From Liriodendron chinense (taxonomy: Eukaryota; Streptophyta; Magnoliopsida; Magnoliales; Magnoliaceae), in assembly GCA_003013855.2 (NCBI GenBank), contig ML058577.1:1860001-1924000 (forward strand): DNA of 64,000 nt. Reading direction: 5' to 3'. This document shows, piece after piece, positions 47,470-59,180 of the stretch. The notes under the pieces were generated by a model, which made no database searches, was not told the DNA's origin, and saw only the letters and a list, made by a program, of their open reading frames with translations. The first letter of the stretch is position 1; each line of letters opens with the position of its first letter. The translations under genes were made by a program, and so were the position numbers.

Positions 47470-48260
47470 GTACATAAGTTTTTGGTCTGAAGACCTTAAA
47501 CTACGTCGGGATCAAGATCCCGAGGGATTTTTAATAAAAAATGGGCATCGATCTCGACCATCAAAATCAGAATCGATGACTCAGAACATTTTTCAAAATC
47601 ACAAAAATATATTCGCTCTTAAATGGGGTCTGAAGACCTTAAACTACGTCGGGACCAAGATCCCGAGGGATTTTCAATAAAAACCGGTAGCGGTCTTGAT
47701 CGTTCGAATCAAGATCCGCTAACACCGGACATTTTTCCAAAAATAATAATATATATATGCATTTTCATGCCCCGCTTGTACAAAGTTTGGGTCCGAAGAC
47801 GTCAAACTACGTCGGGATCACCATCTTGAGAGATTTTTAATAAAAATCGATATCGATCCCAGCCGTTTAGGCCAAGATCTGATGACCTAGATCATTTCGA
47901 AAAATCACAAAAAGAATGTATTTTTAGCATGTACATATTCTTGGTCCAAAGACCTTAAACTACACTGGGATTAATTTCTCAGGGGACCTTTCTTGCTTTC
48001 AACCAAAAATCGGCATTGGCCTCGACCGCTCGGATCAAGGTTCAATAACCGGGATCATTTCCAAAATACCAAAAAGATTTTGAGCTTTCCGAAAAAACCA
48101 GTATCAATCTCGACTACTCGAGTTGAAGCCTGGAACTTTTCCAAAACAAAAATAAAAAAATTCACCATCAATTTCAACTGCACAAATTTATCCCCAGCGG
48201 TCCGAAGACCTAAAACTACACTGGAATTAACTTCTCGGGGCTTTATTTCCCAACTTGTTC
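47470..48260. repeat. Tandem array of about 155-bp units (long element)
   Basis: Five units start near 47483, 47626, 47786, 47942 and 48198 with the GGTCTGAAGACCTTAAACTA theme. The first contains the palindrome TCGGGATCAAGATCCCGA, and a one-base variant occurs in the second. This is the homologue of 5641-6600. Confidence 0.8.
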
Positions 48261-49914
48261 CGGATATGGCTGACACTTGATCGTACGGGTGTCCGGAGTC
48301 TTCTAAAACAGGTAAGGGCTGAGGCAGGCAGAACCCCGCAATCCTGTTCGTGTTGAACGCACCGTGATAGACAACCTTGATTTGGAAGTCGCTGTTGAAT
48401 CTGACGGATGTTCCTTGTTCCTAAAACTCATGAAGGGGATTAAGGTGAAGCGCACCCTCAAGGAATTGTGAGCAACGTAAGGCCCCAAATTGGATTGACA
48501 AAGGAAAATGTGAGGATGTGGCTCATTCTGTAGCCGAAGGAGTCCGTCGGACGATACATGGTCTATGTGCATTGCACATGAGGGATAGGTAACTTTGTGG
48601 GTGTGTTGACTGAAAACCCTCAAAATCTCCTCATCCGAAGATATAAAACTACGGCACTTAACTGTGTGGGATTCGTCTTGCTCGCTGACGTAAAATGGAT
48701 CGGGTGCTTTACCAGCAGTAGAAGCTGGAAGTGGATGAAAATTCCACACATTTCCCCGCATTTCAGAAAAATCAGAAAAATACCAAAACATTGCAAAATC
48801 ACCTTTCAAAAATCACAAAAAAAATATTTCCCTTGCTTTCAAAACCAAATATTTTCAAAATCACAAAAAATATTTTCTTTGCTTTCGAACCAGACACTTT
48901 CAAAATCACAAAAATACTTCCTTTGTTTTCAATAACCGATCCTTATCCTGACTCAGGTAAAGATTCGAACCAAATATCTACAAAAATTACAAAAACTTTG
49001 TCACTATCCCCAGCACTGCACTTCAGGAGTCCCGAACTCCACTTACTCATTTCGCAGTTTGGGATGACAGATTCGATCGCCCGCAAATTGAAATCTTGAC
49101 CAAAACTGGCGACCAAGCACTGTCTCAATCACATCCATTCACAGAATAACATTTTGAAGTCTGATAACATCCTTCGTCCATTCTCATTAGCAAAGAAACA
49201 GCATGTTGGGACGATGGACCTGATCGACCACCAGTCGGGATCTTGACCAACCCGCTGACCAAACATTCGCATTGAAAAGAAAATTCCCGGGGGAGTACAA
49301 CCCTGCAAGCAATAAGCTCAAAAGCCCTCTGCATCCCCAGCAGAAGCAAAATCATCGAACTAAAAGAGAATGAGCCAAACCATGCATCCATCATCAAATA
49401 TGCATCTCCCTGCATCCCCATGCCTCGCATCAATCATCATGTTTACCTGCTTTCAAAATAAAAGTCGGTTAGCCAAAGACCCCACAGGCATTCCTAGTGG
49501 AGGCGTGTGCAAACCAGATTTCCATTTCAAAAAGATAAAAAATATTCCTATTTACAAATAAAAACCCCACGGAGTATCACTCCCCAGAGTGGGTATCTTT
49601 TCAAAAATCTAAAAACATTTTCCCAGTAAAGCGTTCTGCCTCCAAAACACCAAGAGATCTTTCATATCTCTGGGTAGGAGCCGACGCAAAAATCAAATAA
49701 GATCCGATGTCTCGAGGTTTCCCCGGAGATCATCGGATCCAATGCACTCAAAGTACGGTCGAACTGAACTCCAGTGTTAGTGTGGTCCTACCACAGGCCA
49801 AGATATGAAAAGATGAAAGCCAAGAGGCTCGGTCAAAGAAACCATTTGAACAGGTGGAAACGATGAATTGTAACCCAAGTATCAAAATCAGCAGATCGGG
49901 TGGAAAGAGTTCAC

Positions 49915-50830
49915 CTGCACATACCTAGGCGTGGATGCCTGAAGTACCTTGACTGAGTCCAAGTCGGCGTAGTGGACTCCCGTAAGACTACATGATGCAG
50001 GGCAGCTAACCACTTTGACAGTCAAGCAAAACAAGTACTCCTGGAGTGATCCGGGAAAACATCAAACAATCAATCTCAGGGTCAGTAACCTCGTAAGACT
50101 ATGACGCAGAGGATTTGCTGTACCTTTTCGATGCTAGTACCAATCTGGAATGGAAGGGTTGCGATTGGGTACCCAGGTTGCAGCATACTGCAGGGACAAT
50201 CGCAATGTTTTCTCCAAACTCCCGCGGTATGTGCGAGTTATCAATCTCCAAACAATCAACTGACTCAGATACAAAGGACAACAAAGATTTCAGACCACAA
50301 TCTAGGAAGGAATGAATTGCAAACCAAGCATCAAAACCAGCAGATCGGGTGGAAGAAGTCCACCCGCACATACCTAGGCGTGAATGCCTGAAGTATCTTG
50401 ATTGATTCCAAGTCGGCGTAGTGGACTCCCGTAAGACTACATGACGCGGGGCAGCTAACTACTTTGACAGTCAAGCGAAACAAGTACTCCTGGAGTGATC
50501 AGGGAAAGCATTGACCAATCAATCTCAGGGTCAGTAACCTCGTAAGACTATGACGTAGAGGCTCTACTGTACCTTTCCGATGTTAGTACCGGTCGGGAAT
50601 GGAAGGGTTGCGATTGGGTACCCAGGTTGCAGTGCATGCAGGGAAAATTGCAACGTTTTCTCCAAACTCCCGTGGTATGTGCAAGTGATCAATTTCCAGA
50701 CGATCAACTGGCACAGATGCAAAGGCAATCAAAGATTTCAGACCATGATCTATGAATGACCGGGTCAGAAGTGGGGTGTCCACTCGCTTTGGCATTCGGT
50801 TGCACGCAACCTTTGCCAAAGAGGGGCATC
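49915..50830. repeat. Two tandem about 450-bp terminal units
   Basis: The block beginning ACATACCTAGGCGTG and running through AAGTCGGCGTAGTGGACTCC recurs 452 bp later. Copy 1 has one unit, the 26872 remnant about one and a part, and the inverted copy three. Confidence 0.8.
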
Positions 50831-52329
50831 TGTAGACACCCCACCTTCGGCTACAATGTTGGTAGAGATAGCTAAATGAATGGAGGACCATACACCCAAA
50901 TCCCATGTCCAAACTCAACCAAACTCACCCTTGTAAGCCCCAATCCATAGCCCAACTCAAGCCTGAACCCAGGCATCTCACTCCTAAACATCAGCCTGAA
51001 AAACCCCCCATAAGAAAAACCAATAAAAAAATCCTAAAAAAGTCAAACTCGGTGAGTCAAATCACCGAGTCAACCCGCTGAGTCAACTCACCATGTCAAC
51101 CCATCTCTTGAACCCAATCACCTCACCGAGTTCCAAGCCGCAGCCTTGGAGCAAGCTCGAACCCCAAAGCTAAGAAAATTTTGCTTCAGGTTCGGAGGTC
51201 GTACACTCCGAACCCGAAGCAAATTGACCGTACGGGCGGCCCCTGGGTGCCGCCCAAAATTAATTACAGGAACCTGCCACTCCCCGCTGCTATAAATAAC
51301 CCCCTCCCCTTCTCATTTCAAAAGCCTTCAAGCCCGAGTGCGATCCCATTCAGTCCGAGCCCTCCTCCACCCTTTTAGTCCATTTTTCCACCAAGGAGAG
51401 CCCGAGTAAGGAAAGCCTAGCCCTGGTCCAGCCCAGCCAGACCACTGGTCCAAGTCTCCCAAGCCATCCAAGTCTTGATCCAGCCACTCGAAGCAAACCC
51501 TTGCGACACCTCCGTCCATCCAGCTATTCTTTCACTAGCATCATCTCATTCGCATCTACAATAAGTGTAATATTTACTTTTCTTCTAACCCCCCTGCTTT
51601 ACTACAAGCACTTTGATCATTCAAGCACACAGCATGCATCCCGCATAAAGCACTTGTCAGTTCGAGCGTATGCTCTGGGCTTGCCTGTTAATGGAAACCT
51701 GCCCATCAGAAACTCCTACTGTTCAGACCTGCATTCATGCATCAATCACTACAAGCACTTTGATCATTCAAGCACACAGCATGCATCTTGCATAAAGCAC
51801 CTGTCAGTTCAAGCGTATGCTCTGGGCTTGCTTGTTAATGGAAACCTACCCATCAGAAACTCTTACTTGTTCAGACCTGCATTCATGCATCGTGTCATCT
51901 ATGAGAATGTACGAGGATTAAATCAGACTTTCAAGTATTAGTTCGATTCTGTGAAGTAGAGACCGTACTTCGGTACGGGCAGTGTCTGGGGTGCTTAACC
52001 TCTTCCCACCCTGTAACCGTGATCCCTTACCTTGAATCTCTGGTCACAGATCAAAAGGAGTTATTTTAGACAAAGGAATCTTCGGATCCCCTTCTCTAAC
52101 GTTTCTACGGGGTCTAGCCGACTATAGATTCGAAGTAACTGGCTAGTGGCGACTCTGGTCTTATACGAACTCATTCAAACACATCCAGCTTAACACGACA
52201 ACCGAACAAAAGCCCTCGAGAACGAGGCAAGCCAGTGGAACAAACGGCGATTCGCGCGCACGCACCCCTCTTCTTTTTCCGGAAGGGAAGGGAGAATGTC
52301 GTGGGAGCGCGGAACGGCGAGGGTCCACA
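50831..52329 (+). mobile_element. Tat LTR3 (3' LTR of the long element)
   Basis: It is 1,499 bp with the same ends as LTR2, the 147-bp internal duplication, and a TATA box at 51291-51298. It is preceded by a polypurine tract and followed by unrelated sequence, so it is the right border of the head-to-tail complex. The matching left target duplication lies outside the window or is lost. Confidence 0.9.
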
Positions 52330-53249
52330 CTTCCATAGTGAAAGGGCCATGGTTAAAGATTGGGGCCAATTGCCATGTAACCAACATTTTAAGTTAAAAT
52401 TAGATGTGGGCCTTAAATTATATGTGGCTCCTATTGAGGAAAGGTCTATCTATTTAATGGCTAACATAATTCAATCAAAGAAAAATTAGGTTATAGTTGG
52501 TCTGTGTATGAGCCCATAGAATCAGGTCGTCATAAACATGTGCCAGGTATGTGATATACAATCAACATAAATTTTGATTTATATCTGCGTTCAACTGTTT
52601 CTTTTGGTGTCACCGACCTTGTGGAATTACACATCAAATCGTCGGAGTAGGTTTCACATACATATCAATGGTGGCCCCATAAAAAAGCAAAGGTGGGCAC
52701 GTGTCTGGGAGTTGTTCCAACAATAAGGTATTGCAGCTGATGTATTAAAAATAATGAAAGTCTTCGGGAAGCCAGCCCTTATTTTTTGCGGGACCCACCA
52801 TAATGCATATGTGAGATCCACTTCGACCAGTAGATGTAATTCTACTCTTAAGCCCAAGGCCTAAAAATCAGGTTGGCCTGTGACTCAGTTAGTCCACACC
52901 GTGGGAAACAGTTTGGAAAGAGATGTCCACCCTTAATTTTTACAGGGCTTTCCATTATGATTGTGTGCAATCTACTCCAACAATTAGTGCCACAAAACAA
53001 CTTAAGCCTGGTGAATAAGACTCAGGCCCATCCACGTTTTATGTGGGCCACAACATGGGAAGCATTGCCCTGTGCACTGTTTCCAATCTTGTAGTGCACC
53101 TCAATCCTACATGGGGTTGATTTTGGGCCCTTGGCCTCACATGGGATGATGCACCTAGTGGTCAAGGTGGATTTCACATAAACACCACAATGGGACTCAC
53201 CTGAGCCAACCCTTTGATCGCAAGGCGGATCCTAAAATCCACTAAGAAA

Positions 53250-53768
53250 TGGGAAGCAGGTTGCGTGGTGTGCCACACACCACCCACCTCGGTGGTGTGT
53301 TGATGTCACCAAGTTTTGTGGACCCCACTATGATATATGTGTCACATCCACACTGTCCATCCATTCTGCAAGATCATTTTAGCAAGCGGTCCAAAAAACC
53401 TAGGCAGATCCAAACCACAGAAGGCGATGGGACAATATGCCCACAGTTGAAACCTTCCTACGGCCCACCATGATGTTTATTTTCCATCCAACCTGTTCAT
53501 AAGGTCGCACAAACCTGGATGGAGTGAAAAGGCAAAAATAAGCTTGATCCAAAACTTCTATGGCCCCCTACAAGTTTTCAATGGTAGATCTCCATTATTT
53601 TATGTGGTGTGCTTTAGTTTAGGTTTGAATCTGCCTCATTTATGGGGTGAATGTCTTAAAATGATCTTGTAAAATAGATAAACGGTGTGGAAATAACACA
53701 TACATCATGGTGGGCCCACAAAACTAACACACCACCCAAGTCGGTAGCACACCACGCAATCTGCTTCG
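53250..53768. mobile_element. Foldback (MITE-like) element, 519 bp
   Basis: The two halves are inverted copies of each other. Left GAAGCAGGTTGCGTGGTGTG and, on the other strand, right GAAGCAGATTGCGTGGTGTG start arms that can be followed for over 100 bp with gaps. A 7-bp TAAGAAA repeat flanks it (53243-53249 and 53769-53775). It contains the GGTGGGCCC blocks found elsewhere. It has no coding capacity, and the transposase superfamily is not clear. Confidence 0.7.
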
Positions 53769-54251
53769 TAAGAAAGGTAAGGGAAGGTACTCCAATAATA
53801 ATTCTTTCAGATTTTGGGATACTCATTGAAAAAAAAAATTCAAAATACATGAATGTAAATTCTGTAATAAGTAGAAAATGAGATAAACTCATTTTTAATC
53901 GGTCAACCAAACAGGTCCTGGATAGATTATATGGAAAAGATGTGACTGATAAGAGATCTCAACGCCCATGCAAGCGGAGCTAGAAACGAGTTTCCATGTG
54001 ACCCTTCTATTAACGGTGAGGGGCCTCTGGCAAGTTTTAGTCTTGTGTCCCATATACAATGGAACTTTTAGACCTAGGGCCTGGATCATAACATGGTAGG
54101 GAAGAACGGGGAAACTACTTGATAAAAAAAATGGACAGTGGGTCACATGCAACCTTACCCATCTTACCCATTTGGGAGTATCTTAGCCGACCAAATGCTA
54201 GAACGAAATTGGAATATTATGCCTCCATGCTGAGGATTCACACCCGCTGTG

Positions 54252-54345
54252 GGTTTCTTCCGTAGGAGAGATGACACCGACCCCACTGGGAATGCTCGCT
54301 TGGGGTTTCTGGATGCCGGTGTCATCTCTCCTGCGGTAGAAAACC
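54252..54345. repeat. Strong imperfect hairpin
   Basis: GGAGAGATGACACCG (54265-54279) and its exact complement (54317-54331) form a 15-bp stem. Pairing extends outward with two or three mismatches to about 28 bp and inward through ACCCCA/TGGGGT. It is probably a small transposon end pair or a hairpin-precursor-like remnant. Confidence 0.6.
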
Positions 54346-55023
54346 ATGGATGTTTTATTTTGGTTGCCAGCAACTTGATGCCAAAGATGCATTTTTATAC
54401 CCTTTTTTTCTTCTCCTCCTGTAGTAACGCTGTAAAACATTGCGTGACCACTCTAAGTATCTGTATGGCTTTGAAACAATCCGCAAGGGTCCTTGATCGT
54501 GAAAATTGAATGCCCTAAAAGTCAGATGAATCTAGTGGTGGAGCCAGGCCGGCTAGGGTGAGATCGAGCACTGTCTTTCTCATAGGATGAACAATCCGAA
54601 TTCACGGAGCTATCGAGAAAGATACTCTATCTTTCTTGATTTCTTAAGGGGCACTCGAAGAACATGAGTAAAACAGAGTATAAACTAAATAATTTTCATT
54701 AATCCAAGATAGCCTCTTAACAACAAAATAAAAAACCAATATTTATAATAAAACTAAGGGCCTGTTTGTTAACACTTAAAAAAATTACTTAATATGTAAT
54801 TGAGAAAATGCTCGTGTTAAGGGTTGTTTGTTAACGCCAAACTCCGAAAGCGCTCTGTGATTTTTTTTCTAGATTTTTTTTGGCGAAGGAGGTGTGGCTT
54901 AATGGTGAATACGGAACGCGCTTTATGCATTTTTCATAAAAATAATAAGAAAGTATCCAAAATTATCCCTCAAAATTGTTAGAGATTTTCTCTATTAGAT
55001 AGATTGCGTAATACACAACCCAA

Positions 55024-55425
55024 CTTTATCCACACCATCCATCAACTTTTCCAAATCAACCTAGAGCATGAGCCCCAAAAATAGGCACATATAAAGTTCA
55101 AGTGGACCACACCATAGAAACTGGTGGGAATTGAATGACTACCGTTAAAACTTTCCTAAGGTCCAATGTGAGGTTTATTGCCCATCTAACCTCTTCATTA
55201 GGTCACTCAGACCTCGATGAAGGGAAAACATAAATATCAGCTTGATTAAAGCTTTCTGTGGCCCTAAGAAGTTTTCAATGGTAGGCACCCAAAATCCATT
55301 ATTTCCTAGAGTGTGGCCCACTTGAGCTTTACATCTGTCATGATTTTTGTATTATGCCCTAAATTGATATGGAAAAATGGATGAATGGTGTGGATGAAAC
55401 ATATATTTACGGTAGGTCCCACAGA
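55024..55425. mobile_element. Second foldback repeat, GGTGGGCCC family
   Basis: Blocks from CCACACCATCCATCA at the left recur inverted at the right (GGATGAATGGTGTGG near 55380). Inner blocks match those in 53250-53768. It is more decayed, and no flanking duplication could be identified. Confidence 0.5.
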
Positions 55426-56036
55426 ACCCCTGACAGAGCCATTCATCATGTTTTTTAGATTTTCTGTTAGAGTTTCATATATTTACGGTAGGTCCCTAAT
55501 ATATATTCTTTTTTCTTAGATTTTGATTCTATTAGAGTTTCATCATGTTCATGCCCAATTGGATAAGTGGATACTTTAAGTATCTTTTAGAAGAAGAGAT
55601 ATTAGATCAAGGGCTCCAAAATCATTGTAATTGGAAACATTCTAAGTATGATTATTTTCATGAGACTCAATCCACTAAAACTACTCCCCCACATAAACCG
55701 TTGCATGATTATTGGACCGAGAACAACATAGGCAATGTTTCACTGGGTATGTCGTTGGTGAGTATTACAAGGAGGATTAAATACACGATGCTCCACCGAT
55801 TAGGAGAATGCGTGACCATTTGTATGGCTATGCTTATCAACATCCATCTAACAGTTCAACATATGACACGCACTATCCAAATTGGTGGGAACATTAAAAT
55901 CACAGTTTGAAGGATGAATCAACCACGGACGCTGACCATCATCCTCACGAGTTCTTGTCTTGTTAGCCTCAACCAACAAAAACCTTTGAGGATACATTGC
56001 AAGAGACATACAGGAGCAATTCAATCATTACGTCAA

Positions 56037-57528
56037 TGTGGACGCTCGCCGTTCCACGCTCCCGTACTTTCTCCCTTTCCTTTCCGGAAAAGAAGAAGGG
56101 GTGTGTGCGCGTGAATCGCCGTTTGTGCCACTGGCTTGCCTCGTTCTCAAGGGCTTTGTTCGGTTATCGTGTTAAGCTGGATGTGTTTAGATGAGTTTGT
56201 ATAATACCAGAGTCGCCACTAGCCAGTTACTTCGAATCTACAGTCGGCTAGACCCCGTAGAAACGTTAGAGAAGGGGATCCGAAGATTCCTTCCTCTAAA
56301 ATGACTCCTTTTGATCTGCGGCCAGAGATTTAAGGTAAGGGATCACGGTTACAAGGTGGGAAGAGGTTAGGCACCCCACACACTGCCCGTACCGAAGTAC
56401 GGTCTCTACTTCATAGAATCGAACTAATACTTGAAAGTCTGATTTAATCCTCGTACATTCTCATGGATGACATGATGCATGAATGCAGGTCTGAACAGTA
56501 AGAGTTTCTGATGGGCAGGTTTCCATTAACAGGCAAGCCCAGAGCATACGCTCGAACTGACAGGTGCTTTATGCGAGATGCATGCTGTGTGTTTGAATAA
56601 TCAAAGTGCGTGTAGTGATATGTATATGAATGCAGGTCTGAACAGTAAGAGTTTTTGATGGGCAGGTTTCCATTAACAGGTAAGCCCAGAGCATACGCTC
56701 GAACTGACAGGTGCTTTATGCAGGATGCATGCTATGTGCTTGAATGATCAAAGTGCTCGTAGTGAAGTAGGGGGTTGGAAGAAAAGTAAATGTTGCACTT
56801 ATGCTAGATGCGAATGAGATGATGCTGATGATGGAGTAGCTGGATGGACGGAGGTGTCGTAAGGGTTTGCTTCGAGTGGCTGGATCAAGACTCAGATGGC
56901 TTCGGAGACTTAGACCAGGGTCAGGCTGGGCTGGACCAGGGCTAGGCTCTTCTCACTCGGGCTCTCCTTGGTGGAAAGACGGGCTAAATGGATGGAGAGG
57001 GACTCGGAATAGACGGATTGCACTCTGGCTAGATGGCTTGTGAGGGATGCTGGAATTAGAAGGGGAGGGGGTATGTATAGCAGCGGGGAGTGGCAGAACC
57101 CGTAAATAAGCTTGGGCGGCCCTTAGGGGGCCGCCCGTACGGCCATTCTTGGGATTCAGCGGGCAGTACGGACCTGCTCCGAGGCTGTGGTCTGGAACTC
57201 GGTGAGTTGACTGGGTTTAAGAGATGGGTTGACACGGTGAGTTGACTCGATGGGTTGACTCAGCGGGTTGACTCGGTGATTTGACTCAGCGGGTTGACTC
57301 GCCGAGTTTGACTCTTTTTTTTGGGGATTTTTTTACTGATTTTTCTTATGGGGGGTTTTTCAGGCTAATGTTTAGGGGTGAGTTGACTGGGTTCAGGCTT
57401 GAGTTGGGCTATGGATTGGGGCTTACAAGGGTGAGTTTGGCTGAGTTTGGACATGGGATTTGGGTGTATGGTCCTCCATTCATTCAGCTATCTCTACCAA
57501 TCTTGCAGCCGAAGGTGGGGTGTCTACA
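56037..57528 (-). mobile_element. Tat LTR, inverted copy
   Basis: This is the reverse complement of the Tat LTR: it starts TGTGGACGCTCG and ends GGTGTCTACA, 1,492 bp. It has the two-copy 147-bp segment and the TGAGTCA-rich block (57195-57320). The TATA site is altered (TATACATA on the minus strand, 57079-57072). Interior sequence follows to the right, so it is the 3' LTR of an element running off the window. The flanking 5 bp is GTCAA. Confidence 0.9.
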
Positions 57529-58419
57529 GATGCCCCTCTTTGGCAGAGGTTGCGTGCAACCAAATGCCAAAGCGAGTGGACACCCCACTTCTTACCCGGT
57601 CATTCATAGATCATGGTTTGAAATCTTTGCTTGCCTTTGCATCTGTGCCAGTTGATCGTCTAGAAATTGATCACTCGCACATACTGTGGGAGTTTGGAGA
57701 AAACGTTGCGATTATCCCTGCAATGCGCTGCAACCTGGGTACCCAATCGCAACCCTTCCATTCCCGATCGGTACTAACATCAGAAAGGTACAGCAGAGCC
57801 TCTGTGTCGTAGTCTTACGAGGATACTGACCCTGTGATTGATTGTATGATGTTTTCCCGGATCACTCCAGGAGTACTTGTTTCGCTTGACTATCAAAGTG
57901 GTTAGCTGCCCTGCGTCAGGTAGTCTTACGGGAGTCCACTACGCCGACTTGGAATCAGTCAAGGTACTTCAGGCATCCACGCCTAGGTATGTGCGGGTGA
58001 ACTCTTTCCACCCGATCTGTTGGTTTTGATGTTTGGTTTACAATTCATTCTTTCCTAGATTGTGGTCTGAATCTTTGTTTTCCTTTGTATCTGAGTCAGT
58101 TGATTGTTTAGAGATTGATAACTCGCACATACCGCGGGAGTTTGGAGAAAACGTTGCAATTGTCCATGTAGTGTGCTGCAACCTGGGTACCCAATCGCAA
58201 CCCTTCCATTCCCGATCGGTACTAACATCGGAAAGGTACAGCAGAGCCTCTGCGTCATAGTCTTACGAGGATACTGTCCATGTGATTGATTGTATGATAT
58301 TTTCCCAGATCACTCTAGGAGTACTTGTTTCGCTTGACTGTCAAAGTGGTTAGCTGCCCTGCGTCATGTAGTCTTACGGGAGTCCACTACACTGACTTAG
58401 AATCAGTCAAGGTACTTCA
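57529..58419 (-). mobile_element. Tat interior 3' end, inverted copy
   Basis: It starts with the inverted polypurine tract (57529-57541) and holds about two of the about 450-bp units. The last five bases (CTTCA) are the left duplication of the next insertion. No genes are seen. Confidence 0.85.
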
Positions 58420-58755
58420 TGTTAGTGCACTTTTTCATGGCATACTAGTGCACCTTGTTTGTCAATCACTTACAGCTGTGAGTCTTGTGTCGGTTGAGCC
58501 CAATGAAGACGAAGACCGAAGACTCAAGACGTCCAGCCACATCAAGGAAGAAGATTCAGGTATATGAGATGCCTTGGTGCCTTAACCTCGACCAAAACCT
58601 ATCCCCTTTGTATCCTTGATGACCTTGACCATAATTAGAACCCTTTAGTCATCATAGATAGGCCCTAGGTGTCCAAAATGACCAACCATACCTTGGCCTT
58701 ATTCTCCGAGCTGAAACAAATGGAATTCAGCTTGTTGAGAGGGGACCCAGGCTGG

Positions 58756-59135
58756 TCCGACCGGTCAAGACCGGTCGGCCAGCATTCCTGCTGCATTTTC
58801 AAGGCCAGCCGACCGGTCAGGACCGGTCGGCCTTCATAAAAGAAGGAGATCAGCAAGGAGGGCCGACCGGTCATGACCGGTCGGCCAGTGTATTCGGCCT
58901 GGTTATCCCATTTGGCCAGCAGAGGGCACCGACCGGTCATGACCGGTCGGCTTGGAGTCCTCAGCCTGTCCAGATAGAGTGGCCGACCGGTCATGACCGG
59001 TCGGCCTAATGAGTATTGGCTGTCCAGTGAAGGGTGCCGACCGGTCATGACCGGTCGGCCAGTGAATATGGCCTGCATTATGGAAACCTTCCAGCGGGGG
59101 AGTCCGACCGGTCATGACCGGTCGGGACAGGTCGG
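58756..59135. repeat. GACCGGTC dyad array, seven units
   Basis: Units lie near 58757, 58806, 58862, 58930, 58982, 59038 and 59103. Five have the perfect core GACCGGTCATGACCGGTC flanked by CC and GG; two have AA or AG in the centre. Spacers of about 30-45 bp between them are unrelated in sequence. The array ends about 38 bp before the TATA box. Confidence 0.9.
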
Positions 59136-59172
59136 CATATGGCCGTTTTATGACCGTTGGAGCCTCTTTTCT

Positions 59173-59180
59173 ATATATAT
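59173..59180 (+). promoter_or_regulatory. TATA box of the 58420 solo LTR
   Basis: TATATATA sits just downstream of the dyad array. A promoter here would read rightward into the LTR and then into inverted Tat sequence. Confidence 0.65.

Larger units (their letters stand above)
46376..50830 (+). mobile_element. Tat 3' non-coding region, long element (second part)
   Basis: This segment is colinear with 4560-7301 and 13384-14821 of copy 1. It contains a run of 30 G (47033-47062), the 155-bp repeat array (47470-48260), two about 450-bp terminal units (boundaries near 49920 and 50370), and the polypurine tract AAAGAGGGGCATC just before LTR3. No coding sequence is recognised. Short open frames here are not conserved between copies. 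Confidence 0.8.
52330..56036. other. Non-Tat spacer between the two inverted complexes
   Basis: This 3.7-kb stretch has no convincing gene. It contains foldback repeats (53250-53768 and 55024-55425), a strong hairpin (54252-54345), and hAT-like end sequences such as GGGCCTGTTTGTTAACA (54760) and, inverted, CCAAACAGGTCC (53908). A 121-codon open frame (55545-55910, +) and the 52330-52487 stretch read cleanly but match no family I recognise. Confidence 0.55.

Noticed and set aside
54164..54509. Overlapping 70-86 codon frames on both strands around the hairpin
   Set aside because: They overlap a strong inverted repeat, which produces mirrored open frames. No family match is recognised.
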